Assembly (NCBI RefSeq): GCF_014164785.1
Contig: NZ_JACJFN010000005.1
Location: forward strand, 186,001-250,000
Source: Aquipseudomonas guryensis
GTDB taxonomy: Bacteria > Pseudomonadota > Gammaproteobacteria > Pseudomonadales > Pseudomonadaceae
Length of the DNA: 64,000 bases
Direction: 5' to 3'
Part shown: in pieces, positions 9,004 through 18,089 of the stretch
How the letters are laid out: each line of letters begins with the position of its first letter
Position numbering within the stretch: the stretch's first letter is position 1
The notes under the pieces: generated by a model
Told to the model about the DNA's origin: nothing
The model's input: only the letters and a program-made list of their open reading frames with translations
Database searches by the model: none
Translations under genes and position numbers: made by a program

Positions 9004-9750
9004 ATGGCCGAAGCCATAATGCCGCAGCAGAACCACCTGCTGGCGGCCCTTTCGGGCGAAGTACAGCAACGCTTGTTCAGCTACTTGGAGCTGGTCGAGA
9101 TGCCCCTGGGCAAGGTGCTCTACGAGTCCGGCGACACCCTGCGCCACGTGTACTTCCCCACCGATTCGATCATTTCGCTGTTGTATGTCATGGAAAGTGG
9201 CGCCTCGGCGGAAATTTCCGTGGTCGGCAACGAGGGGCTGGTTGGCGTCGCCCTGTTCATGGGTGGTGAAAGCACGCCGAGCCGCGCCATCGTGCAGAGC
9301 GGCGGCCACGCCTATCGCCTGCCGGGCCAGCGCCTGAAGGACGAATTCAACCGCCATGGTGAACTGCTGGTGCTGATGCTGCGCTACACCCAGGCGCTGC
9401 TCACCCAGATGGCGCAGACCGCCGTGTGCAATCGCCACCACTCGATCGACCAGCAGCTCTGTCGCTGGCTGCTGCTGTCACTGGACCGCCTGCCGGGCAA
9501 TCACCTGACCATGACCCAGGAACTGATCGCCAACATGCTCGGCGTGCGCCGCGAAGGGGTGACCGAGGCGGCCGGCAAGCTGCAACGCCAGGGCGTGATC
9601 GAATACAGCCGCGGGCATATCACCGTGATCGACCGGCACAAGCTCGAACAGCTGAGCTGCGAATGCTACGAAGTGGTGAGGAAGGAAACCGACCGCCTGT
9701 TGCCCTATATCCCGCAGCGCAAGACTGCCGGCGCCCCTAGCACGGCATAA
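9004..9750 (+). CDS. Crp/Fnr-family transcriptional regulator (first of tandem pair)
   Basis: 248 residues from the ATG at 9004, chosen because GGATGGAG sits 6-7 bases upstream; an in-frame ATG at 8992 overlaps that site. The N-terminal part is a cyclic-nucleotide-type beta barrel (YFPTDSIISLL, SVVGNEGLVG), followed by a dimer helix and a winged helix-turn-helix with MLGVRREGVTEAA as recognition helix region. The canonical cAMP-contact Arg/Ser pattern is not evident and there is no Fnr cysteine cluster, so the signal is unknown. It is followed in tandem by a paralogue. Confidence 0.85.
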   Translation: MAEAIMPQQNHLLAALSGEVQQRLFSYLELVEMPLGKVLYESGDTLRHVYFPTDSIISLLYVMESGASAEISVVGNEGLVGVALFMGGESTPSRAIVQSGGHAYRLPGQRLKDEFNRHGELLVLMLRYTQALLTQMAQTAVCNRHHSIDQQLCRWLLLSLDRLPGNHLTMTQELIANMLGVRREGVTEAAGKLQRQGVIEYSRGHITVIDRHKLEQLSCECYEVVRKETDRLLPYIPQRKTAGAPSTA

Positions 9751-9873
9751 TCTTGTGACTGGGTGCAGTAACGTACAGATCGCCGGCCGCCCGTCGCGCA
9801 GACTGCGGAAACGGGACTGCCAAGCACCCTTCCCGCGCCACAGTCGGCTCGCCCGGTGCTGCAGGACGCTCCC

Positions 9874-10602
9874 ATGCTCACAGCTCAGCCACCGCCCGTC
9901 AGCAATCTGCTGCTCGACGGTTTGCCACGCAAGGAACGCAACAGAATCCTGCAAGACTGCGAACAGGTCGAGCTGGTATTCGGCAAGATCCTCTGCGAGG
10001 CCGACCAACCTTTCCGCTACCTGTACTTTCCCCTTACCGGCTTCATTTCCCTGGTCACCGCCCTGGGTGAACACCCACCGCTGGAGCTGGGCCTGATCGG
10101 CAACGAAGGCATGCTCGGCGCCACCCTGGCCCTGGGCGTCAACGCTGCGCCGTGCCGCGCCGTGGTGCAGGGCCCCGGCAGCGCCTGGCGCATCAGTGCC
10201 ACGCAGTTGCGCCAGCTATTACAGGAATGTCCGCGCCTGCTGCGCACCCTCAAGCGTTATCTCTATGTGCTGCTCACCCAGCTGTCGCAGAACGCCGCCT
10301 GCGGGCACTTCCACGAAGTCGAGCCACGCCTGGCGCGCTGGCTGCTGATGACCCACGACCGCGCCCATGCGGACAACTTCCATCTGACCCACGAATACCT
10401 CGCCGAAATGCTCGGTGTGCGCCGCAGCGGCGTGACCATCGCCGCCGGCGCCCTGCAGGTGCGCCAGTTGATCCACTACAGCCGTGGGCTGATCACCATC
10501 CTCGACCGCCCGGGCCTGGAGGCCGCTGCCTGTGAGTGCTACAACGCGCTCAGCGCCGACTATGCGCGGCTGTTCAACGCACCGGCCGCTGCGCCCGCCT
10601 GA
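9874..10602 (+). CDS. Crp/Fnr-family transcriptional regulator (second of tandem pair)
   Basis: 242 residues, start at 9874 after CAGGA. The layout matches its neighbour: YFPLTGFISLV and GLIGNEGMLG in the barrel, MLGVRRSGVTIAAG in the helix-turn-helix, and a shared CECYN/CECYE motif near the end. It is clearly a paralogue by tandem duplication, now diverged. It converges with the GGDEF-EAL response regulator at 10735. Targets and effector are not visible. Confidence 0.85.
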   Translation: MLTAQPPPVSNLLLDGLPRKERNRILQDCEQVELVFGKILCEADQPFRYLYFPLTGFISLVTALGEHPPLELGLIGNEGMLGATLALGVNAAPCRAVVQGPGSAWRISATQLRQLLQECPRLLRTLKRYLYVLLTQLSQNAACGHFHEVEPRLARWLLMTHDRAHADNFHLTHEYLAEMLGVRRSGVTIAAGALQVRQLIHYSRGLITILDRPGLEAAACECYNALSADYARLFNAPAAAPA

Positions 10603-10627
10603 GCGGCTGTTGCGGATTGCGCAAACG

Positions 10628-10653
10628 CCCCTCTCCCAGTGCCGGGAGAGGGG
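10628..10653. repeat. CCCCTCTCCC hairpin repeat, copy 1
   Basis: Perfect ten-base arms CCCCTCTCCC / GGGAGAGGGG around a 6-base loop, between convergent genes. Same unit at 32712 and 53483 and partly at 28058. No T tract. Confidence 0.7.
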
Positions 10654-10734
10654 GCAAAAGCGCAGCGCACCTGAATACCCGCATGAGTTAGGCGCAGAGC
10701 ACAGTGCCTCCCAGGGGAGATCGTAGCCAGGCGC

Positions 10735-12849
10735 TCAGTCCACCGGCGCCAGCGCAGCAGCCGTAACGCTAGCCTCGCTGGCCAGCAGCAAGGTGGCGAA
10801 CTGCATGGCGACCAGGCCCTGGCCGAACAGAAAGCCCTGCCCTTCGCCACACTGCTCGGCCTTGAGGAAATGCAGCTGCGCCTGGTCTTCCACGCCCTCG
10901 GCAACCACCTGGTAGTGCAGGCTGGCGCCCATGGCGATCACCGCGCGGACAATGATGCCGTTACCCTGGATCGCGCTGATGGCATGCACGAAGGACTTGT
11001 CGATCTTCAGCACATCGATGGGAAACTTCAGCAGGTAGCTCAGGCTGGAATAGCCGGTACCAAAATCGTCGATGGCCAGTTGCACGCCCATGGCCTTGAG
11101 CTGATGCAGCACCGTGGCACTGGTATCGGCATCGCGCATCAGCACGCTCTCGGTGATTTCCAGCTGCAGGCGTTCGGGCGCCAGGCCGGTTTCCTCGAGA
11201 ATGCTGCGTACCCCGTCGACGAAGCCCGGATGACGAAACTCCAGGGCCGAGACATTCACTGCGATCGAAGGCAGCAGCACCCCCTCCGCTTGCCACAGGC
11301 GGGTCTGCACGCAGGCCTCGCGCAGCACCCATTGGCCAATCTGCACGATCAGCCCACACTCCTCGGCCACCGTCATGAAACGCTCGGGCAAGGTCATGCC
11401 CCACTGCGGATGTACCCAGCGCAGCAGGGCTTCGGCACCGGTGATACTACCCGTCTGCAGATTAACCTTGGGCTGGTAGTGCAGCACGAATTCGTGCCGT
11501 TCCAGGGCATGCCACAGGCTGCTCTCGATGACCTGGCGCTCGACCGCGCGGGCCGTCATGTCGTGCTTGAAGAACTGGTAGTTGTTTCGCCCCGCTTCCT
11601 TGGCGTGGTACATGGCCGTGTCGGCGTTCTTCAGCAAGGCTTCGGCACTGCCGGCATCGGTGGGGTACACGCTGATGCCGATGCTGCTGGTTACATGCAG
11701 CTCGTGCTGGTCGATACGGTGCGGCTCGGCCAGTGCAGCAAGGATCTTCTGCGCGGTCAGGCTGGCGTCCTGCATGTTGCGCCCCTCGGCCAACAACACG
11801 ACGAACTCGTCGCCGCCATTGCGGCTCACCGTGTCCGAGTTGCGCACGCACTTGGCCAGGCGCAGCGCTACCGACTGCAGCAGCTTGTCGCCAGCGCCAT
11901 GGCCGAGCGAGTCGTTGATGTGTTTGAAGTTGTCCAGGTCGAGAAACATCAGGGCAATGGAGTTGCCACTGCGCTCGGCCAGGCTGATCGCCTGGGCAAT
12001 ACGGTCGTTCAGCAGCACCCGATTGGGCAGTTTGGTGAGAAAGTCGTGCTGGGCCAGGTAGGCCATCTTCATGGCCATGGCGCGCGCTGCCGTGACATCG
12101 TGGAACACCACCACCGCACCGCTGATCTGCCCATCAGGATCATGGATCGGCGCGGCCGAGTCCTCGATCGCCACATTGCTGCCATCGCGACGAACCAGGA
12201 TGGTGCCGGCGGCCATGCCAACCTCAGCGCCCTGCTGCAGCACCTGGTCGACCGGGCTGGGCACCACGCCATCGTTGACTCCGTTGATCAGCTGCAAGAC
12301 CTGCGCGACGGGTTTCCCACGCGCCTCTTCACGCGTCCAGCCGGTCATGCGCTCGGCCGCCAGGTTGAGGTAGTCGATACAGCCTTGCAGGTCGGTACCG
12401 ATCACCGCATCGCTGATCGAGTTGAGGGTGGTTTCGGCACGTTCCTGCTCGACCAGCAGGCGCGCCTCGACCGTCTTGCGCTGGATGATATTGCTCAGCG
12501 ACTGCGCCACCAGGTAGCTGGCGAAGCGTCCCTTGAGCAGATAGCCCTGGGCCCCGCAGCGCAGAGACTCCAGCGCCAGCGGCTCGTCCTCCGGGGCACA
12601 CAGGGTGAGGATGGGCAGATGCGGCACGGCAGCGAAGACCGCCAGAAAGGTATCCAGGCCCACACTATCGGGCAACGCCAGATCCAGTAGCACGGCGTCG
12701 ATGCCGCTGCTCTGCAGACGGGTCAGCGCCAGATCCAGACGGGTGACCCGTTCGTTGACGAAAGAGCCATCCGCCGCATCGATCAGCATGTCCTGCAGCC
12801 CGTCGCAGTCGGTCGCATCCGCCGTGACAATCAGCACTCTATAGGTCAT
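10735..12849 (-). CDS. Response regulator with REC-PAS-GGDEF-EAL domains
   Basis: 704 residues. Start at 12849, preceded by AAAGGAGAG; a longer reading to 12882 is less likely. Order: receiver domain (about 1-120, Asp56 in LLDLALP as phospho-acceptor, Lys in LLKGR), PAS (about 135-250), GGDEF (about 260-420), EAL (about 430-690). The GGDEF motif is intact (RNGGDEF) with the RxxD inhibitory site RNSD five residues before; EAL, DDFGTG and EGVE motifs are intact. It should turn a phosphorelay signal into a change in cyclic di-GMP. No histidine kinase is adjacent, so its partner lies elsewhere. Confidence 0.9.
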   Translation of the reverse strand: MTYRVLIVTADATDCDGLQDMLIDAADGSFVNERVTRLDLALTRLQSSGIDAVLLDLALPDSVGLDTFLAVFAAVPHLPILTLCAPEDEPLALESLRCGAQGYLLKGRFASYLVAQSLSNIIQRKTVEARLLVEQERAETTLNSISDAVIGTDLQGCIDYLNLAAERMTGWTREEARGKPVAQVLQLINGVNDGVVPSPVDQVLQQGAEVGMAAGTILVRRDGSNVAIEDSAAPIHDPDGQISGAVVVFHDVTAARAMAMKMAYLAQHDFLTKLPNRVLLNDRIAQAISLAERSGNSIALMFLDLDNFKHINDSLGHGAGDKLLQSVALRLAKCVRNSDTVSRNGGDEFVVLLAEGRNMQDASLTAQKILAALAEPHRIDQHELHVTSSIGISVYPTDAGSAEALLKNADTAMYHAKEAGRNNYQFFKHDMTARAVERQVIESSLWHALERHEFVLHYQPKVNLQTGSITGAEALLRWVHPQWGMTLPERFMTVAEECGLIVQIGQWVLREACVQTRLWQAEGVLLPSIAVNVSALEFRHPGFVDGVRSILEETGLAPERLQLEITESVLMRDADTSATVLHQLKAMGVQLAIDDFGTGYSSLSYLLKFPIDVLKIDKSFVHAISAIQGNGIIVRAVIAMGASLHYQVVAEGVEDQAQLHFLKAEQCGEGQGFLFGQGLVAMQFATLLLASEASVTAAALAPVD

Positions 12850-12920
12850 AGCCACTCTCCTTTGCCCAAATTGTTGCTCCACGCCACAACCGACTACACG
12901 AGTTACACGGACGCTGTGTC

Positions 12921-13706
12921 TTAACGCAGGGAGCTGAGGGTGTTGCTGATGATCACCTCCACACGCCGATTCAGCTGGCGACCGGAAGCCGAGTCATTGC
13001 CCGCCACCGGGGAGTTCTCGCCCTTGCCGGAAGCATCCAGGCGGCTGGAGGCCACGCCCTGGCGTTGCAGGTAGGCCTTTACCGACTCGGCTCGGCGCTG
13101 CGACAGGTTGAAATTGGCGTCGTCGCTGCCGACATTGTCGGTATGCCCCTCGATCAGTACATCGCGATCGGGATGCTGCTGGAGAAACTGCGCCAGCCGG
13201 CCCAGATCGTTGGCGCCGGCACTGCGCAACTCCGAGCCGCCAGTGGTGAACAACAGGTCACCGATGGTCATGACCATGCCGCGTTCGGTCTGCTTGGCAT
13301 TCAGCGCATTGAGTTGACGCTGCAGTTCATCGGCCTCTGCGGTACGCGAATCCAGACGGGCGCCCTCGCGCTGCTGGCTGAGCAGCTGGCGCTGGTCTTC
13401 ATAAAAGCGTCCCTGGGCCACGGCACGGGCAATTTCCACCTTGCGGTCAGCCATCACCACCAGGTGCTGGCCCAGTGCCTGTTCTGCATCATTGCCTTTG
13501 CGCGGCTGCTCGGCGGCAATCACCGCGACTTCCGCGTCCTTGAGAGCCACCGGGGCACGGTTGGCCAGCTCGGCATCGCCTTGCAACAGGGTCAGCTTGT
13601 CACGGGTGGCGGCAGCGCCTTGTGGTGCGCTCGGTGAGGCACAACCAGCGATTGCCACACAGATGGCCAGCGCGCTGAAGAGATGGAGGTTCTGCACAGT
13701 GTTCAT
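12921..13706 (-). CDS. OmpA-family lipoprotein with DUF4398-like N-terminus
   Basis: 261 residues. Lipoprotein signal with Cys22 in AIAGC, then a helical DUF4398-like region (about 30-145), then an OmpA C-terminal peptidoglycan-binding domain (about 150-261) with IEGHTDNVG and NLSQRRAESV, the residues that grip diaminopimelate. It should tether the outer membrane to the wall. Its ATG overlaps the stop of the upstream DUF4398 gene as ATGA, so the two are translationally coupled and probably work together. Confidence 0.88.
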   Translation of the reverse strand: MNTVQNLHLFSALAICVAIAGCASPSAPQGAAATRDKLTLLQGDAELANRAPVALKDAEVAVIAAEQPRKGNDAEQALGQHLVVMADRKVEIARAVAQGRFYEDQRQLLSQQREGARLDSRTAEADELQRQLNALNAKQTERGMVMTIGDLLFTTGGSELRSAGANDLGRLAQFLQQHPDRDVLIEGHTDNVGSDDANFNLSQRRAESVKAYLQRQGVASSRLDASGKGENSPVAGNDSASGRQLNRRVEVIISNTLSSLR

Positions 13707-14104
13707 TGTTGTACTCCCGTGTTGCGTTGCATTTCCTGTTTCAGGCTGTCGGTACTTTTACGCATCTCGTCGTTCACCACCTTGGCTTTGGCGGCCTGGG
13801 ACCTGGCCAAGGCCAGTTCGGCCTCGGCACGGGACTGCTGGGCCAGGCGTTCGGCGAGCAGCATCTCGTCCAGCTTCACCGCGTTATTGGCGGCCAGCAG
13901 TTTGTCGCGGGCCACGCCCAGCTCCGGTGCGGCGTAATCGGCAACGCGGGCACGCTCGGCATTGCTGATCGCCGATTCGGCGGCCTGCAGGGCCTGGCTG
14001 GGCGGTTCGGGTGAGGCACAGGCGCCAAGCAACAGCAGGCCGGCACAGGCGCCGAGCAGGCGTAACGCGGTAGTGCGGTGAGTAGGTTGCGGGGGCAGGT
14101 TCAT
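13703..14104 (-). CDS. DUF4398 lipoprotein
   Basis: 133 residues. Lipobox LLGAC with Cys29, then a long amphipathic helix rich in Ala, Glu, Gln and Lys, typical of DUF4398 envelope proteins. GAGGACA precedes the ATG. It overlaps the OmpA-family gene by four bases and resembles that protein's own middle region, suggesting descent from a common helical module. Envelope stress or coating role is inferred from family and neighbourhood. Confidence 0.8.
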   Translation of the reverse strand: MNLPPQPTHRTTALRLLGACAGLLLLGACASPEPPSQALQAAESAISNAERARVADYAAPELGVARDKLLAANNAVKLDEMLLAERLAQQSRAEAELALARSQAAKAKVVNDEMRKSTDSLKQEMQRNTGVQQ

Positions 14105-14177
14105 GGTGTTGTCCTCGAAGGCAACAGCGCTGCAACGGAGCAGCCGCTGTGCGGGTGGGTGTGCCAAATACGCAGGC

Positions 14178-14528
14178 TCAGAAACTGAAGCCGCGCACCA
14201 GCAAGCGGTCGCTGGCGGTGATGGCCGCCTGCAGTTCGAAACTTTCCAGCTCCACGGCATGCAATGGCTCGTGCGCGGGCAACCACTCGACGGGTTGCTC
14301 GAGTGCCGCCACGCAGCACGGAGAATCACTGCAGCCCTGACCCTCGTCATGGGTCGCCAGCAGGCCCTGGCTATGTACCGCCAGGGCATAGGTTTTCCAC
14401 ACCAGCGCCTGCTGGCGTGCCGCCGCAGCGTCCTGGGACAGGCTCAGGGCAACGGCCAGGCTGCCGACCGCCAACATCGCCAGGGCCAGGCCGAAGGCGA
14501 GCATCAGAGTGCGCGAATAGGTGCTCAT
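14178..14528 (-). CDS. Hypothetical protein with N-terminal membrane anchor
   Basis: 116 residues, start after GGAGAAA. One hydrophobic segment (about 8-31), then a periplasmic part with a cysteine group (CSDSPCC) that could bind metal or form disulfides. It is 73 bp upstream of the DUF4398 gene on the same strand and probably the first gene of that operon. Not recognised. Confidence 0.65.
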   Translation of the reverse strand: MSTYSRTLMLAFGLALAMLAVGSLAVALSLSQDAAAARQQALVWKTYALAVHSQGLLATHDEGQGCSDSPCCVAALEQPVEWLPAHEPLHAVELESFELQAAITASDRLLVRGFSF

Positions 14529-14658
14529 GCTGTTTCTCCAACGAGCGTGACGGCTGTTTGCGGCGCCACGCCGAAAAAGGTGGAAACTCCACTGAAAGCT
14601 CCAGATGCCGAGGTCCACAGCGATGGACGAAGCGTCAGGCAGCCTGGCTCAGCTCAGC

Positions 14659-14874
14659 TCAACACTTGCTCTTCTCGATGAACGCCTTGACCTGGGCATC
14701 GGCTTCGTCACGCGAGAAGGCGTAACGCGCCTGCAACAGCCCCGCCAGGCGCAGAGCCTGGCCTCGACTGATCAGCCGCTGGTTGTCGGTCAAATGGCCC
14801 CAGGCCAGCGTGACCACCCCGATCTGCTGCTTGCATTGGCCACACAACTTGGCGGCACTGGGCAAGCCGCTCAC
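14659..14874 (-). CDS. CsbD-like stress protein, copy A
   Basis: 71 residues. The C-terminal half (LAGLLQARYAFSRDEADAQV) and the KSKC end match the CsbD-like protein at 23499. The N-terminal half is more diverged than copy B and has extra cysteines (CGQCK). It starts at GTG, overlapping the stop of the upstream small gene as GTGA, so translation is coupled. CsbD proteins are general-stress proteins of unknown biochemistry. Co-paralogue of the pair at 23499-23959. Confidence 0.75.
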   Translation of the reverse strand: MSGLPSAAKLCGQCKQQIGVVTLAWGHLTDNQRLISRGQALRLAGLLQARYAFSRDEADAQVKAFIEKSKC

Positions 14875-15125
14875 TGATACGGCTCGATGCTGGCAAATCG
14901 CTCATCGTCCTCGGCGGGGCCTGCATAGCCGTCCAGCAGCTCTTCACGCTCACTACGCCTGGGTTCCTTGATCTCCGGTCGGGGATCGAGCAGCGGGTCG
15001 TGCTGCTCGCCTGGCAGTGGCTGCTGCAGCGGATCGCCGACAGGTGGCTGAGTGACGTCCGGATTCGGTCGCTCTGCAGGCGAACCAGGTGTTACGGGGC
15101 GATGCGGATCAATCGGCTTGTGCAT
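14871..15125 (-). CDS. Small proline-rich, probably disordered protein, copy A
   Basis: 84 residues, rich in Pro, Glu, Asp and Arg, no hydrophobic core, so likely unstructured. Excellent AGGAGG site seven bases before the ATG. It begins MHKPID, like the MNKPID of its counterpart at 23708, and both leaders share GGTCACC directly before the start. In each case a CsbD-like gene follows with a four-base overlap. Function unknown; stress protection is a guess from the pairing. Confidence 0.7.
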   Translation of the reverse strand: MHKPIDPHRPVTPGSPAERPNPDVTQPPVGDPLQQPLPGEQHDPLLDPRPEIKEPRRSEREELLDGYAGPAEDDERFASIEPYQ

Positions 15126-15394
15126 GGTGACCTCCTGTAGACCCCCCGGCAGCGAGTAAAGGACGCAACTCGGGATGAGGACGATGCCAGCCCGTCTAGG
15201 GCCCGTCCGTACGCTGGCGCGCATAAGCGCAGCTAATTTCCCCCTTTGCAGGAAAATATTGGCGTCCGTTCGCTGACGCACAGACGCTCTGGCTCGCAGC
15301 GCCCAGGCTTGCCAATCACCGCGTCAACCGACTCGCCTTACCAGCGGTTGCGTACCCGCTGCCTTGCGGCGATGCCATCCAGAAGGAGTCAACC

Positions 15395-15766
15395 ATGCAC
15401 AATCCGACGAACATCAACGAGCCAGGCAACCTCGGCCAAGGCGCCAACAGCGCCAAAAGCAACCATGCCGGCACGCAGTCCAGCGTATCCCGCGAGTTTC
15501 ACAACTTCCTCTCGGACATTGAGGACCTGATCAAGGAAACCACCTCGCTGACCGGCGACGACCTGGCGCGTGCACGGGTCAAGCTCAATGCCCGGATCGC
15601 CAGCGCCAAGGCTACCGCCGAGGACATGGGTGAAACGGTGGTGCAACGTGCCCGGCAGACCGCCAACGTGACCAACGCCTACGTCCACGAGCAACCCTGG
15701 AAAGCCGTCGGTGCCAGTGCCGCCATCGCCTTCTTGTTCGGTCTCGTGATCGCGCGTCGCAGCTAG
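15395..15766 (+). CDS. YqjD/ElaB-like (DUF883) membrane-anchored protein
   Basis: 123 residues. Polar N-terminus, a helical middle (LSDIEDLIKETTSLTGDD onwards), then a C-terminal hydrophobic segment with glycines and an arginine end (VIARRS), the layout of the DUF883 family. E. coli YqjD is an inner-membrane protein that binds ribosomes in stationary phase. AGAAGGAG precedes the ATG. It heads a three-gene set equivalent to yqjD-yqjE-yqjK. Confidence 0.85.
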   Translation: MHNPTNINEPGNLGQGANSAKSNHAGTQSSVSREFHNFLSDIEDLIKETTSLTGDDLARARVKLNARIASAKATAEDMGETVVQRARQTANVTNAYVHEQPWKAVGASAAIAFLFGLVIARRS

Positions 15767-15784
15767 CCATAGCCAGCCTGCGCA

Positions 15785-16249
15785 ATGACCCAACAACCTG
15801 AGGAGCACGCGGCGCCCGTCGATGAGACGCGCGCCGATGCGCAGGCCCACCTGGGCCCGCCGCCTAACGATCTCAACCTGTTCGCGCTGCTGCGTCTGCT
15901 GCGCTCGGCAGGCCGTGCGCTACTGGCGCAAACGGCTCTGCATGGGCAACTGGCGCGGGTGGAGTGGGCAGAAGAACGCAATCGCCTGCTGCAGATGCTG
16001 CTGGCCACCCTGTTCGGCTTTGCCTGTGGCCTGACCCTGCTGCTGCTGTGCAGCACCCTGGTACTGGTGCTGAGCTGGGCCACCCCCTACCGGATTCCCG
16101 CGTTGCTCGGCCTGCTGCTGGTGCATGGGCTCGGCTGCGCCGCTGCCTGGTACCGCTTCCGGCTGCTGGCGGCACGCAGCAGCGCGAGCTTTGCCGCCAC
16201 CCGCGAAGAGCTGGCCGCGGATCTGGCCCTACTCAAGAGCAGGTTATGA
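15785..16249 (+). CDS. YqjE-like / phage-holin-family membrane protein
   Basis: 154 residues. A polar N-terminus, then two closely spaced membrane spans (about 75-100 and 105-125), then a cytosolic helix. This is the pattern of the YqjE family that follows YqjD. It starts 18 bp after the yqjD-like stop and overlaps the next gene as ATGA. Confidence 0.8.
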   Translation: MTQQPEEHAAPVDETRADAQAHLGPPPNDLNLFALLRLLRSAGRALLAQTALHGQLARVEWAEERNRLLQMLLATLFGFACGLTLLLLCSTLVLVLSWATPYRIPALLGLLLVHGLGCAAAWYRFRLLAARSSASFAATREELAADLALLKSRL

Positions 16250-16560
16250 GCACAGACCCCGTCACCACCCTGCGCGAGCAACGTCTGGCCCTGCGTCAGC
16301 GCCTGCTTGTGCAACGTCAACGCATCCGTCATCTGCTCGCGCCAAGCGGCCCGGCGGACGATGTCTTTCCACGCAGCCTGACCATGCGCCTGATCACCCA
16401 GCGCCCCGCCGTGGCTTTGCGCCTGGCCTCGCAAGTGGCCATGGTGCTGCTCGGCCCGCGCCTGGTGCGCGGCCTGGGCGGTGCCCTGCTGCTGGCCAGG
16501 CTGCTGCATTCGGCCACGCACAACCCGCCGCTGCTGCCAGCGCCCGACGACGAGCGCTAG
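16246..16560 (+). CDS. YqjK-like small protein
   Basis: 104 residues, Arg/Leu-rich helical N-terminus, then a weakly hydrophobic stretch (about 60-85). Its ATG overlaps the YqjE-like stop, so it is the third gene of the operon. Position and composition fit the yqjK slot, but sequence similarity is not obvious by eye. Confidence 0.65.
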   Translation: MSTDPVTTLREQRLALRQRLLVQRQRIRHLLAPSGPADDVFPRSLTMRLITQRPAVALRLASQVAMVLLGPRLVRGLGGALLLARLLHSATHNPPLLPAPDDER

Positions 16561-16612
16561 GGTCGGTTGCCGTTTCGCTCACAGCCGAAACGGCACCCGA
16601 CCCTGGACAGCT

Positions 16613-17185
16613 TCACTCAAGGATCGCGGCGTGCGGCGTCCAGGGTTTGACCGGCAGGGTTTCCAGCAGGTCGGCCAGTTCGTCGGCGTGTTCCTCTTCC
16701 ACCGCGAGAATGCCCTTGAGCAACAGGCTGGTGGTCGGGTCCTCATCGCCGAGGTACTGGATCAGCTCGCGGTAGCTGTCGATGGCAATACGCTCGGCCA
16801 CCAGATTCTCCCGAATCATCTCCAGCAGCGAAGCGCCCGCCACGTACTCCGCATGGCTGCGGCGACTCAGGCTGTCCGGGGCGAAATCCGGTTCGCCGCC
16901 CAGCTGCACGATACGCCCGGCCAGCAGGTCGGCATGGCCCTGCTCCTCGTTGGAGTGCAGGAGGAACTCATCGGCGACGCTTTTGCCGTGAATCCCCCGC
17001 GCCATGAAGTGGTGGCGCCGGTAACGCAGCACGCAGACGATTTCCGTGGCCAGGGCCTCGTTGAGCAGCCGGAGCACCTCGTTACGGTCAGCCGTATAGC
17101 CGGCGGTGACGGCCCCTTGTTCGATATGTTGACGGGCCTGCTGGCGCAGGGTTTCGACACTGCTTAAAGGCGCTTTGCTATGCAT
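16613..17185 (-). CDS. Ferritin-like diiron protein
   Basis: 190 residues with four long helices. Carboxylate/His ligands typical of ferritin-like proteins are visible: Glu48 in EALATEIV, EQGH at 81-84 (ExxH), Glu127/131 in ENLVAER and EEEH at 163-166 (ExxH). This fits a bacterioferritin- or Dps-like diiron fold, but no haem ligand is apparent and the length is a little above bacterioferritin. Role in iron storage or oxidant defence is inferred. It converges on the yqjDE-like operon. Confidence 0.85.
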   Translation of the reverse strand: MHSKAPLSSVETLRQQARQHIEQGAVTAGYTADRNEVLRLLNEALATEIVCVLRYRRHHFMARGIHGKSVADEFLLHSNEEQGHADLLAGRIVQLGGEPDFAPDSLSRRSHAEYVAGASLLEMIRENLVAERIAIDSYRELIQYLGDEDPTTSLLLKGILAVEEEHADELADLLETLPVKPWTPHAAILE

Positions 17186-17376
17186 GACGGTCACCTTGTC
17201 TGTGGGCTGTCCAGCTTGCCCGCAGTACCTGGCCTGGTCGGTGCGGCGGCGTACAGAGTTCGGCGCCTTGCCACGCCGCTGGCGCGTGCAACAGCCGTTG
17301 CGGCTAGCGGGGCCGGCTCGGTGATTGGCGTACTGAGTTCGATGGCGTACAGACCGAGCCCCTGGCGGCGCGCAGG

Positions 17377-17628
17377 ATGAAACAAACCACCGCAGCATGC
17401 GCTGCAGCAGGCCACGCAATGAACGGCATGATCGAATCCCACCTGGTTCAGCACATCAATGCGCAGTGCCACCCACTGCTGCTCTATCTGCACAAACTCA
17501 GCGGCATCCGCTACGCCGCCACCTACGAGTCGACCTGCAGCTACGAGCTCAGCCCGATCCACGGCGAACCGCAGCACGCCAGCATCCAGGAACTGGCCAA
17601 TACCGAGGTCTGGCAGTTGCTGCCCTAA
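17377..17628 (+). CDS. Small hypothetical protein
   Basis: Up to 83 residues; ATGs at 17377, 17419 and 17428 are all possible starts and none has an ideal ribosome site. The C-terminal 65 residues look protein-like, with Tyr, His and two Cys. It sits 55 bp upstream of the next + strand gene. Not recognised. Confidence 0.5.
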   Translation: MKQTTAACAAAGHAMNGMIESHLVQHINAQCHPLLLYLHKLSGIRYAATYESTCSYELSPIHGEPQHASIQELANTEVWQLLP

Positions 17629-17682
17629 CCCCTATCCGGCAAGGCACTCCCGTGTCGTGCCCCTACAACACGAGGAATGACC

Positions 17683-18024
17683 ATGAGCAGCTTCAGCATC
17701 GAAGGCTGGTGCAAACCCAGTGGCGCAGAACAGTCCACGCCGATCGAGCACATCGAGTTCTATCTGAATGGCGACGATCACCTGCACCTTGAACAGGCCG
17801 AGGAACAGCTGCAGCAGGGGCACGCCAAGGAAGTCATGGTCGAGGTCGACCTGGACACGCTGGACCTGCACCTGCCCGTGGGCTACGGGCCGTTGGCCGA
17901 CTGCAAGCTGCGCGTCTATCTGCGCGAGGATGACCAGCGCGGCCAGTTCCACCTGGTCGGCCATCGCCTCAACGATGGCAGTCTGATCTACAGCAACGCG
18001 GTTCTTATCGATCAATTGATGTAA
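17683..18024 (+). CDS. Conserved hypothetical acidic protein
   Basis: 113 residues. The ATG at 17683 is preferred because GAGGA lies seven bases upstream; an in-frame ATG at 17677 touches that site. Acidic, beta-rich, soluble, no signal. Ends just before a composite repeat element. Family not recognised. Confidence 0.65.
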   Translation: MSSFSIEGWCKPSGAEQSTPIEHIEFYLNGDDHLHLEQAEEQLQQGHAKEVMVEVDLDTLDLHLPVGYGPLADCKLRVYLREDDQRGQFHLVGHRLNDGSLIYSNAVLIDQLM

Positions 18025-18089
18025 GAGCCTGTCCACGTCTCCCGGGGCCCGCGCGCACCCAGGTCGACGCGGGGTTGCAGAATGCGTAG

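Noticed and set aside
12921..17628. Phage or prophage remnant because of a holin-family name
   Set aside because: The holin-like protein is YqjE-type and sits in a yqjD-yqjE order; no phage structural, integrase or lysis genes.
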